Source: Emticicia sp051209875 (GTDB lineage: Bacteria > Bacteroidota > Bacteroidia > Cytophagales > Spirosomataceae). Taken from it: a stretch of 64,000 nt of DNA. The stretch spans positions 4,526,001 through 4,590,000 of the forward strand of contig NZ_JBNTQY010000001.1 of NCBI RefSeq assembly GCF_051209875.1, in the 5' to 3' direction. Numbering within the stretch: the stretch's first letter is position 1; each line of letters begins with the position of its first letter. Under the pieces are notes generated by a model. The model was not told where the DNA came from and did no database searches. It saw only the letters and a list, made by a program, of their open reading frames with translations. This document shows, in pieces, positions 43,873 to 51,736 of the stretch. A program made the position numbers and the translations under genes.

Positions 43873-44022
43873 ATCTAATTTTTTTACACAAACTTATCAA
43901 CTAATAAACACTTTTCCCAAGGTTTTAAAATATTTTTAATTTTACAGAGCTACCTTTATTTTGCCCTTGTTTTTTATTCATAAAAGACATATTCTGTGTC
44001 CCATAGGTCATAATTGTTTTTG

Positions 44023-44068
44023 ACCCAACCAAAATAATAGCTTAAATACGCAATTAGCTTGGTTGGGT
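44023..44068. repeat. Island hairpin repeat, copy 4
   Basis: ACCCAACCAA (44023-44032) and TTGGTTGGGT (44059-44068) form a 10-bp stem. It lies between the end of the UvrD gene and the start of the methyltransferase gene, both leftward. Confidence 0.65.
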
Positions 44069-44088
44069 TACTATATGTATAACTTTTT

Positions 44089-46116
44089 TCATGAAAAATC
44101 CATGCCGAAATCTACTACATTATTTTGCTGATTATCAGTGGCTTCGACACTCCAACTTCTTATTCCGATTGTTTTTTGTTCGACTAAATTTTCAGGTAAT
44201 TCATTAAGGAAATAACTCTCAACGGTCTGATTTTCAAGTTGATAATTTTCAGCATAGATTGATTTTTTTGTACGTGTTACTATCAATTCATCTTTGGCTC
44301 TTGTTAAAGCAACATACAAAATCCTTCGCTCTTCCTCCACTTCATCCAAGTTGCCTATGGAATAAGTTAGTGGAAATTGTGCTGGTGAAACATTTAGCAC
44401 AAAACATGTATCGGCTTCTAAACCTTTGGCTGAGTGTATGGTGGAAATGATGACCTTATCTTTATTTTCACTTTGCTCAATTGTTGCTTTTTGTAATGTT
44501 GGGGAATTATTGATTTTCACTGAATTATCCAACAAACATTCAGTAATAAATTCACCCAGATTAGAATATTTACTTGCTAATACCTCTAATACTGGGAAAT
44601 CTGGCTTTCTCTTGTTTTCCCAATCTTCTAAGTATTTAACAGATAATTGCTCTTTTAACTCCTCATACCCTTGATGTACGGCTTGTACTAAATTATGCCT
44701 ATTATCAAAAATACTTTTTAAGGTTTTCGTAAGTTTTTGTTCGCTTAAACCAGATAATGTTTGCAACCAACTGATACATTCCTCCATATTACTTAAGCCA
44801 AGCATTTTTTCAAGATAAGTTGATGCTCGTACATCTCCAATCCCCTTCCAAAGAGTAAGAAACCTAATCCATGCGATTTCATCATTTTTATTATTAACCA
44901 CCCTTAAAGCTGCAAATAAATCTTTTAAATGTGCTGATTCCATAAACCCCCTACCACCATAAGTAATAAATGGAATTTTCTTTTCAATAAAAACCGCTTG
45001 CAAGCTTCGAGTGTAAAATTGAGACCTTGATAATACCAAATGGCTCTTAAATTCTTTATTTTTATGATGAAAATTATCTAAAATTTTATCTGCAATAAAA
45101 TACGCTTCTTCCCAGTCGCTTTCAACATTTATTAATTGTGGAATAATACCTGCTCCCCTTACGGCTCTTAATTTTTTATCATAATTGAGTGGTGATTTTT
45201 CTAAGAGCCAGTTTGACAAGTCCAGAATCTCTTGTGTAGAACGGTAATTATCTTCGAGTTTATACACTTCCGATTCTTTCACATTATCTTTGAAATTGTG
45301 GATATTTTTAAAATCAGCGCCTCTAAAAGAATAAATTGATTGTGCATCATCGCCTACACAAAACAAATGGCAAAACTCTTGAAATGGGCTGAGTAAATCC
45401 CACTGTAATGGGTTCGTATCTTGCATTTCGTCCACTAAAATATGCTCATACTTACGACAAATAATTTTTCTCGCATTTTCATCTTTTTGCAGTGTTTTAG
45501 CTACGATTTGCAAAATATCGTCATAATCAAGATAGTTTCTCTCTCTTTTCTTAGCTTCGTAACCCCTTAGAATTGCCTCAATACTTGGTTTTATTTGTAG
45601 CAACATTTTTTCAGCTTCTTCACCCTTGAGGTCAGATAATAACTTGATTTTGATAGTCTCAGTAAGATTCAACTTAGTATTCCGTGCAAAAGAATACATA
45701 TCAACCAATTCTTGGGGTTTTATTCTAAGATTTTCAAAATGTAGACTATTCTTGCCGCAAATCAGCTTCATAATATTTATTTGGTCATCTTCATCTATGA
45801 TAATAAAGTCTTTGATTCCAAATACATTCGGATGTGCAAGTAATAGATGATTACACCAAGAATGGAAAGTACTACCAGATAAACTTTTCGACTGACTAAC
45901 CCCCAAAGCAGATTCAACTCTGGTTACGATTTCTTGAGCCGAACGCTTGGTAAAAGTAAGAATAAGGATTTTGTTAGAGGGTACTCCTTTAGAAATCAAG
46001 TCAATAGCACGAGCAATAATTGTCTTAGTCTTTCCAGTACCTGCCCCAGCCAATAATAGTAGGTGTTTTCCACCAAACTCCACCGCTTTTTTTTGATTTT
46101 CATTAAGCTCTGTCAT
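44089..46116 (-). CDS. UvrD/Rep-family ATP-dependent DNA helicase
   Basis: A 675-residue superfamily 1A 3'-5' helicase. The motifs appear in order: Q-motif LNENQKKAVEF, I LLLAGAGTGKTKTII, Ia ILTFTKRSAQEI, II ILVDEMQDTNPLQWDLL, III FCVGDDAQSIYSFRGA, IV LEDNYRSTQEIL, V STIHSAKGLEAD and VI RRILYVALTRAKDEL. It is of typical Rep/PcrA size. Encoded within the element's replication segment, it may support element replication or defence. Confidence 0.95.
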   Translation of the reverse strand: MTELNENQKKAVEFGGKHLLLLAGAGTGKTKTIIARAIDLISKGVPSNKILILTFTKRSAQEIVTRVESALGVSQSKSLSGSTFHSWCNHLLLAHPNVFGIKDFIIIDEDDQINIMKLICGKNSLHFENLRIKPQELVDMYSFARNTKLNLTETIKIKLLSDLKGEEAEKMLLQIKPSIEAILRGYEAKKRERNYLDYDDILQIVAKTLQKDENARKIICRKYEHILVDEMQDTNPLQWDLLSPFQEFCHLFCVGDDAQSIYSFRGADFKNIHNFKDNVKESEVYKLEDNYRSTQEILDLSNWLLEKSPLNYDKKLRAVRGAGIIPQLINVESDWEEAYFIADKILDNFHHKNKEFKSHLVLSRSQFYTRSLQAVFIEKKIPFITYGGRGFMESAHLKDLFAALRVVNNKNDEIAWIRFLTLWKGIGDVRASTYLEKMLGLSNMEECISWLQTLSGLSEQKLTKTLKSIFDNRHNLVQAVHQGYEELKEQLSVKYLEDWENKRKPDFPVLEVLASKYSNLGEFITECLLDNSVKINNSPTLQKATIEQSENKDKVIISTIHSAKGLEADTCFVLNVSPAQFPLTYSIGNLDEVEEERRILYVALTRAKDELIVTRTKKSIYAENYQLENQTVESYFLNELPENLVEQKTIGIRSWSVEATDNQQNNVVDFGMDFS

Positions 46117-46203
46117 CGTTCTTCAACTTTGAATTTATGTATTATGAGGAAAATGCCTAACTCGTGAATTAAAATTAGACACTTTCCTTCATAATGTGGC
46201 TTT

Positions 46204-46473
46204 CTACTTAGCTAAATCAATTTTTTGAGCAGTGATATTATTGAAATATCTATCCCCAACTTTTCTTGATTTGACATTAGCTTGCACCGATACATGATTT
46301 CCGACAGCTATGTTCGGATTATTTACTTTATCATTCCATACTTCTATAACAATAGATTTAGGGAATTTGCCAGCTTCAATTTCAAGTAAAAACTCTACTT
46401 TTTTACTCGATTCATTGTTTATAGTCACTTCCACTATTGGAAGGACTTCTGTGATTTGTCCACTGAAATACAT
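46204..46473 (-). CDS. DUF3127-like OB-fold protein
   Basis: An 89-residue protein: FSGQITEVLPIVEV, KKVEFLLEIEAGKFPKSIVIEVWND and VQANVKSRKVGDRYFNNITAQKIDL. It matches the DUF3127 family of Bacteroidota, an OB-fold small protein thought to bind single-stranded DNA. It lies between the primase/helicase and UvrD genes on the same strand, consistent with a replication role on the element. Confidence 0.75.
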   Translation of the reverse strand: MYFSGQITEVLPIVEVTINNESSKKVEFLLEIEAGKFPKSIVIEVWNDKVNNPNIAVGNHVSVQANVKSRKVGDRYFNNITAQKIDLAK

Positions 46474-46489
46474 TGGAGTGTTTGTTTTG

Positions 46490-46535
46490 ACCCAACCAAA
46501 ACAATTACCATTATAAGGGTTTGTAATGGTTGGGT
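46490..46535. repeat. Island hairpin repeat, copy 5
   Basis: ACCCAACCA (46490-46498) and TGGTTGGGT (46527-46535), with an inner CCATTA/TAATGG stem. ACCCAACCAAAACAATTACC is close to the reverse complement of copy 3. It sits between two leftward replication genes. Confidence 0.65.
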
Positions 46536-46548
46536 AATTAAAAAATTA

Positions 46549-48648
46549 TTATTCAATATCTTGTACCACTAATTCATATTTTGTTGGCTTACCAGCAGCG
46601 GTATGAATTTTAAGCGTACAAGGCTCTGACCTTATATTAGTGATTTCAATTTGTAGTTCTTCGATTTCCTTCAACCTTTCTTTCAAAGTATTATCTGAAC
46701 ACTCAAATTCAATCTTTAATATTTCAATCAGTTCTTGCTGAGCCATAGTTGCTTCTTTAAAAATATCACCTATTTTTTCAGCTACCATCTCAACATCTGC
46801 TACCTGACGACGTTCTGCCGTCTTCTGTCTTACTAATTCTCTATCTGCTAAAATTAAACCTTTTGCGATATCAGAATAAACTAAATACAAAGGCTCATGT
46901 CTTTTACCACTTCTACTCTTCAGGAATTTCAATTTTATGAGTTCAGTATCTTGATTTTTTGCATCCCTTTCAAATCCAATATGGATAACTGATGAAGCCT
47001 TGTTACCTCCCTCCGTTCCCGTGTGTCCACGAGCTTTCTCCGAGTTAGGATTCTCATGAAGAATCAACATAAACGTTGCGTTATAGTTATCGCATAGATT
47101 CCCTAAGTAATCAAACAACTTCATGCTTTCTGATGCAGAATTAAAATCTCCAACGCAATCGGTTGCAACATCCAACAAAACAAATAACGGATTCTGTGTT
47201 TCTGACTTTACATCATTGATAAACTCTTTCACCGCCTCAAGCCTTTTATGCCTGTTAATTGCTTTTATAGAGGTAAATCTAAAGTTTGAGGTTTGAATAG
47301 ATTTATCAATACAAGATTTATTTTTGATTGATTGAATTCCCATCGGCAACTCTTCTTTCAAATTTCTCTCAGTATCAATATAACAAACCGTAACTACCTC
47401 ATTATCAGATTTTTGAAAACCTAAAAAATCACTCGAACAACTTGATTCACTCAACAATAAACTACAAAATAATTCTCCAAGTCGTGTTTTATGACTACCA
47501 TATTTTCCCTGTAGCAGATTAATAGTACACTTACGAACTACTGGAGTATCTCCCAAAACTATCAGAGGTGGTGAATAAACTATTTCTTCCGATGCATATT
47601 TTGAAATCAATTGTTCACTTTCCAAAAGCTTCACCAAAATTGTACTTTTCAAAGTTTTTTCTCTTATGATTGGTGGTTCTGGACTTGCCAGAACCTTTTC
47701 CAATTCACTCAAGAGTACTTGTTTATCCAATTTTAGTTGAAACCAATCGGCTATATCTTTCCCACCAGAATCTTTCAATATTGATGGCAGAATAAAATTT
47801 CGTATGCCCAAACTTTGGGACTTCTTACTACTTCCTTCCAAGCCTTTTCCATCAATATCTAAACACAAAACCAAATTTCTGCACTTACTTTTCAGTAACT
47901 CCAAGGTTTCAGCGTTTATTTCGGTAGAAACATTATCAATGCCCACAGACCAAATTCCATCATCATTCAGATTACCATTTGAAACCAGACAATCTTTCAA
48001 CCCCTCAACAATTAATATCGTAGTACAATTTTCAGGTAATTGATAAACACCGAAAACACCATTATATCCGCTCGGCTTTTGCCCAACCCATTGATGTTTA
48101 AATTTTTTATCTTTTACCAATGGCATATATATCTTGTAGGAATTATCGTCAATCTCAAAAGAAAAAATAGGATTTAACTTATTTGAATAAACTTGTTTTC
48201 CATTTTTTGTTTTAAATCCTAACCAACTCTCTACCTTGTATTTACTTAATACTTCCTTACTTATGCCATAATCATTCCAGTAGTCGAAAGAACCACCGAT
48301 TTCAAATTCAACCTTCCGCTCCGTACTCGATAGTCCTAACATAAGGTCATCATTTATTAGGCTCATTGCTACATAAAAGTCAATATTCTTCAGCTTCATC
48401 ACAAAATCTATCGCATTAAAAACCAACCCTTCTGCAAAATCCTTATATAAGTATATTCCTGAGGTTGATTTAAAAATGCTCACCGATGGTTTTTTATCAG
48501 TGCGAAAAGGCGAATTAAAAGCTTTTCCGATTTCTTTAAACTCAGTGGCATAAAACTTGAAAATTTCTAAGCCACCGTAAGTAATGCTTAGAATATTTTC
48601 TTTTGTGAGGCTATTCAACCCAATCACTAGTTGTAATATCGGAATCAA
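46549..48648 (-). CDS. Primase/helicase-like replication protein (Toprim + RecA-like ATPase)
   Basis: A 699-residue protein. The N-terminal 110 residues (FNSPFRTDKKPSVSIF, YLYKDFAEG) resemble a DnaG-like CHC2 primase N-domain without clear zinc cysteines. Residues about 195-310 are Toprim (ILIVEGLKDCLVSNG; LCLDIDGKGLEGS). Residues about 375-580 are a RepA/AAA_25-like RecA fold with variant P-loop LLQGKYGSHKTRL, TVCYIDTERN (Walker B-like) and FMLILHENPNSEKARG. The C-terminus is helical. It would prime and unwind element DNA. The first ATG overlaps the preceding gene by 38 bases. Confidence 0.8.
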   Translation of the reverse strand: MIPILQLVIGLNSLTKENILSITYGGLEIFKFYATEFKEIGKAFNSPFRTDKKPSVSIFKSTSGIYLYKDFAEGLVFNAIDFVMKLKNIDFYVAMSLINDDLMLGLSSTERKVEFEIGGSFDYWNDYGISKEVLSKYKVESWLGFKTKNGKQVYSNKLNPIFSFEIDDNSYKIYMPLVKDKKFKHQWVGQKPSGYNGVFGVYQLPENCTTILIVEGLKDCLVSNGNLNDDGIWSVGIDNVSTEINAETLELLKSKCRNLVLCLDIDGKGLEGSSKKSQSLGIRNFILPSILKDSGGKDIADWFQLKLDKQVLLSELEKVLASPEPPIIREKTLKSTILVKLLESEQLISKYASEEIVYSPPLIVLGDTPVVRKCTINLLQGKYGSHKTRLGELFCSLLLSESSCSSDFLGFQKSDNEVVTVCYIDTERNLKEELPMGIQSIKNKSCIDKSIQTSNFRFTSIKAINRHKRLEAVKEFINDVKSETQNPLFVLLDVATDCVGDFNSASESMKLFDYLGNLCDNYNATFMLILHENPNSEKARGHTGTEGGNKASSVIHIGFERDAKNQDTELIKLKFLKSRSGKRHEPLYLVYSDIAKGLILADRELVRQKTAERRQVADVEMVAEKIGDIFKEATMAQQELIEILKIEFECSDNTLKERLKEIEELQIEITNIRSEPCTLKIHTAAGKPTKYELVVQDIE

Positions 48649-48901
48649 GCAATGGAATCAATTTTTTCACCCATCTTTTCCCTTTATCAGAGAATACCAA
48701 CACTTCTTTAGTTGTTCCCGTTTCACTATTTGTTATTTTCTCATTATCAATCAAACCTCGCAACTTAAACTCATACATTACCCAACCCCTTTTTGTAATG
48801 CCGTATCGTTCTAAAATCATTCGAAATTTGAGAGTTGACATATTTAACTCTGTTGCGACATATCTGTCGAGGTGTGCGAAACTATATCTGTGTAATTTCA
48901 T
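48611..48901 (-). CDS. Small DNA-binding-like protein (antirepressor KilAC-like)
   Basis: A 96-residue protein, MKLHRYSFAHLDRYVATELNMSTLKFRMILERYGITKRGWVMYEFKLRG..., with VLVFSDKGKRWVKKLIPLL near the end. The pattern ITKRGWVMYEFKLRGLI...FSDKGKRWVKKL resembles the KilAC domain of phage antirepressors. Its frame overlaps both neighbours (38 and 20 bases), typical of a compact phage-like operon. A regulatory or replication-initiation role is inferred. Confidence 0.6.
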   Translation of the reverse strand: MKLHRYSFAHLDRYVATELNMSTLKFRMILERYGITKRGWVMYEFKLRGLIDNEKITNSETGTTKEVLVFSDKGKRWVKKLIPLLDSDITTSDWVE

Positions 48902-49223
48902 TGTTTTTTTTTAGTTTTAATGATTTTTTAATAATTGATTTTTTTGTTTCTCGTTGCCCTGACAGCAAAAACATAGAGAGATTTTCTCTTAAAAAATACA
49001 ATTTTTTTGCTTTCTTTATATAAGAAATATCTCCTCGATTCACCATCGAATAGAGCGTTGGCACTGCCAGATTCAAAAAAGCAGCGGCTTCCTGAATCGT
49101 TAAAAATTCAGGTAATGAGTCAATTTTTTGCGGAAGAGAAATCTGTCGAACTGCTACATTCACTGCATCGGTGATGAGTGTCTGGAGTTCTTGGGGGGTG
49201 GTTAACACCAGATTATTTTGCAT
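48882..49223 (-). CDS. Excisionase/HTH_17-like DNA-binding protein
   Basis: A 113-residue protein with the helix-turn-helix LTIQEAAAFLNLAVPTLYSMVNRGDISYIKKAKKLYFLRENLSMFL, typical of MerR-like HTH_17 excisionases of Bacteroidota elements. The C-terminal tail is basic (KKSIIKKSLKLKKNNE). It is near the integrase and upstream of the replication genes, so it may act as recombination directionality factor and as operon regulator. Confidence 0.82.
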   Translation of the reverse strand: MQNNLVLTTPQELQTLITDAVNVAVRQISLPQKIDSLPEFLTIQEAAAFLNLAVPTLYSMVNRGDISYIKKAKKLYFLRENLSMFLLSGQRETKKSIIKKSLKLKKNNEITQI

Positions 49224-49355
49224 TATCTTTTTGTCATTTGGCTATGATTTTCTCAAATGACGATGCAAAAGTGTGATATAAAAAAAGTAAAATGAATATA
49301 AAAAATGGGAAGTTTTTGTGTGGATGTTGAATGTTTTTATCCCATTGATTATCAG

Positions 49356-50267
49356 TTATTTATGGATAGGTTTTAGCCATTTTTCAACCATTTCTATTCT
49401 ATCGGATGTTTTTGGGAATTTGTGACCAGACATTTCATAAATATCTGTAAACAATAAGAGTATTTGTCTTTCAGAATAGCCTTGTATTGTAGAGTATGCT
49501 GTACAGTTATTGATGTAATTAAAAAATTGTTGGCAAAATAAATGGTTAGTATTGATTTTTTTATACTCCGAAGCTACATTGAGTTTGTCTAAGGCTTTTT
49601 CAAATGTCTCCATAAAAAAAATGTCAAGTTTTGCTTTTTCCCAAAGTAAACTATCCTCATTTTTATCATAAATGTTCATTTTTATGGGTTTTGATTTACC
49701 TTCATCATCTTTTAGTTCTACTATAATTTTATCAATGATGTACTTATGATGAGAAACGATAACTTTTTTAGGCTCATCTTCTTTAGGCTCATCGTCGTTA
49801 TTGTAGTAGTCTGGGTCTATAAAATCTAATTCTTGCTCAACTTGCTCTTGGAGTAATCTCTTTAATCTTGATAATTCGCTTTGAATTTTTGATATTTTAC
49901 CTGCATTGTGAAATTTTGGTTTATTATTTTCATACATGCCCAAGCAGACTATCAATAGAAGTTCGATTTTATTTGAAAGTAGAATTGGATATTTCTTTTT
50001 TAATAGGCTATCCATTTTATTATACAAAACTCTTGAAACTGCCAACCTACAGATTTTATCAAATTTTACGCCTAATACTTCTCTTATATTCAAAACAGGA
50101 AAAAATGTATCTAACTCTTGAATGATTGAATTATCAAAAAGAATAATTTCAATGGTATCAGAAGGATTTTCACAGAATTCCTTCATTCTTTTAAAAGAAA
50201 TATCTGCATTGGCAAAATATGTGTCTTTTAAAAAAGATTGAAAATCTATTGATTGTTTTTCTTCCAT
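49356..50267 (-). CDS. Hypothetical protein between integrase and excisionase
   Basis: A 303-residue soluble protein rich in Lys/Glu/Asp. An acidic, Asp/Glu-rich linker (DFIDPDYYNNDDEPKEDEPK) lies mid-protein. The N-terminal half is helical with a KKKYPILLSNKIELLLIVCLG hydrophobic segment. The C-terminus (TIQGYSERQILLLFTDIYEMSGHKFPKTSDRIEMVEKWLKP) is helical. It resembles in position and size RteC-type proteins of Bacteroidota elements, but I do not recognise the family. It is part of the integrase-side operon. Confidence 0.6.
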   Translation of the reverse strand: MEEKQSIDFQSFLKDTYFANADISFKRMKEFCENPSDTIEIILFDNSIIQELDTFFPVLNIREVLGVKFDKICRLAVSRVLYNKMDSLLKKKYPILLSNKIELLLIVCLGMYENNKPKFHNAGKISKIQSELSRLKRLLQEQVEQELDFIDPDYYNNDDEPKEDEPKKVIVSHHKYIIDKIIVELKDDEGKSKPIKMNIYDKNEDSLLWEKAKLDIFFMETFEKALDKLNVASEYKKINTNHLFCQQFFNYINNCTAYSTIQGYSERQILLLFTDIYEMSGHKFPKTSDRIEMVEKWLKPIHK

Positions 50268-50296
50268 TAAAAGAATAGGGTTAATTTATCGCAAAA

Positions 50297-51379
50297 TTAA
50301 TAATTAGGAATAGAGTTCACAGCCTTCTTTTTCATCTCATCGGCTATCCTTATATACTTCATTGTATGTTTCAACGAGGTGTGCCCCATGAGTTTACTTA
50401 CGGTAGCAACATCACTTCCATAAAATGCTAACAAAGTTCCAAATGTATGCCTTGCACAATGGAATGTGATGTGTTTATCCACCCCTGATACTTTTGCCCA
50501 GTTCTCAAGATTCTTAATTGTTGCATTGTGGCTTGGTAAATTAAATACAAAATCATCATCGTTTCTACGCTCAGGTAAAAATTTCTTTGCATTTGCATTC
50601 AAAAATAGGTTGACTGCTATATCTGTTTTAGCTTGATTCATTTGCAATGAGTCACCCTTGATGTATTTCCATTTTAAGGCTTTGATATCAACGAACCGTA
50701 ATCCTGTATTACAAGCAAATAAGAAAGCATTTTTTACATTTTCATTACCACAATAGCTTGCTGTTAGTAATTTCAACTCATCAATATTCAATACATCTTT
50801 TTCTATACTCTTCTCTTGTTTTGTATTTTTTACATCTTCGGTTGGGTTTTGCTTGAAAATTCGATTTGTACCTTTACTTGAGTACGTTATAAATTTTTTG
50901 AAGCGTGCAAAATATGTGTGAGGGGTTTCACCATTTAGTTTTTTATCAAGGTAGGACTTGAACTTAAGGCACAGCGTTTCATCAACTTGCTTAGTGGAAA
51001 GTGGTGGTGGTGCAAATTCTTTAAACTGCTGATAAACTGCCAGCATAACTCTTTTATCTTTCTGCTTATAATTATTTAGATAACTATCGAAATATGTATA
51101 GAAGTCTTGGTTTTTTGTTTTCTTTTGCTCTACTATATCATCAATCTCATTATTAAAAAACTGTCTTTCTCTATCATTTCTAAGAGCTTCGACTTTGATT
51201 TTTACTTCTTTATTATGCTGCTTCTCAAGTACGCCTTTTGGTGTAATAAAAAGAAATTCATTTGTTGATTCCCATTTACGTTTATTGTTTTGATACCATA
51301 CAAGATAGAGCCTCTCTTTATTATCAGAAGTAATTTTTCCCTTTATAGAGATACGTTGTTTGGTAGATTGTATTTCCAT
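50297..51379 (-). CDS. int: Tyrosine recombinase (integrase)
   Basis: A 360-residue site-specific recombinase. The N-terminal 90 residues are an arm-binding domain, 90-180 is a SAM-like core-binding domain and 200-350 is the catalytic domain. The catalytic residues are Arg228 (NTGLRFVD), His307 and Arg310 (FHCARH), His333 (GHTS) and Tyr342 (KYIR). It reads leftward from near the right attachment site, which places the integrase in the usual position next to attR. It would catalyse recombination between tRNA-Leu and the circular element. Confidence 0.95.
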   Translation of the reverse strand: MEIQSTKQRISIKGKITSDNKERLYLVWYQNNKRKWESTNEFLFITPKGVLEKQHNKEVKIKVEALRNDRERQFFNNEIDDIVEQKKTKNQDFYTYFDSYLNNYKQKDKRVMLAVYQQFKEFAPPPLSTKQVDETLCLKFKSYLDKKLNGETPHTYFARFKKFITYSSKGTNRIFKQNPTEDVKNTKQEKSIEKDVLNIDELKLLTASYCGNENVKNAFLFACNTGLRFVDIKALKWKYIKGDSLQMNQAKTDIAVNLFLNANAKKFLPERRNDDDFVFNLPSHNATIKNLENWAKVSGVDKHITFHCARHTFGTLLAFYGSDVATVSKLMGHTSLKHTMKYIRIADEMKKKAVNSIPNY

Positions 51380-51406
51380 TTTTAATTCTGTTTTTTTATC
51401 TTTGTT

Positions 51407-51483
51407 TTTCTACACTTTGTAAAGTTAAAAAAAGTGTGGAAGAAACGAAACTAATGGAGGAAATTGTAGAAAAATTGTAGAAA
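51407..51483. repeat. Right integrase arm-type sites
   Basis: TGTAGAAA on the plus strand at 51465 and 51476 (spaced 11 bases, as at the left end) and an inverted copy TTTCTACA at 51407-51414. They lie between the integrase start and the right repeat. Confidence 0.65.
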
Positions 51484-51543
51484 TTCAATAAATGAAATTA
51501 TATAAACATTTGATTATAAGTTATTTATGCACACTAATTAGTA

Positions 51544-51559
51544 CCCGTCCTCGGTACAA
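51544..51559 (+). repeat. Right attachment site (attR core)
   Basis: CCCGTCCTCGGTACAA, a copy of the tRNA-Leu 3' end found at 21616-21631. No other tRNA sequence precedes it, which shows it is the recombined partner site. Confidence 0.9.
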
Positions 51560-51560
51560 C

Positions 51561-51596
51561 CGTAAAGCCTTGATTATCAAGGCTTTACGTGTTTTT
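51561..51596 (+). terminator. Displaced native terminator of tRNA-Leu
   Basis: CGTAAAGCCTTGA, loop TTA, TCAAGGCTTTACG (51561-51589), then TGTTTTT. This 13-bp perfect stem begins 2 bases after the right attachment core. Before integration it would have lain directly behind tRNA-Leu. Confidence 0.8.
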
Positions 51597-51736
51597 AGAC
51601 ACTTGTGTTTTGCGTTAGTGACAAATTAATGACAAAAATTAGTAACTTTCCCTAAAATCTCCATTTTCCTGACAATTATCATACAAAGCTTCTCAAAAAA
51701 GCACTTCCTTTGCATAAAAATTACCCACAGATTATT

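Larger units (their letters stand above)
21616..51559. mobile_element. Integrative element in tRNA-Leu (about 29.9 kb)
   Basis: It is bounded by identical 16-bp direct repeats CCCGTCCTCGGTACAA at 21616-21631 (within tRNA-Leu) and 51544-51559. A tyrosine integrase (50297-51379) lies inside the right end, with an excisionase-like gene and a primase/helicase next to it. TGTAGAAA repeats sit inside both ends. No relaxase, type IV secretion, terminase or capsid gene is visible. It is therefore best called an integrative element of phage-satellite-like or mobilisable type. Cargo includes several defence-like genes. Confidence 0.9.
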
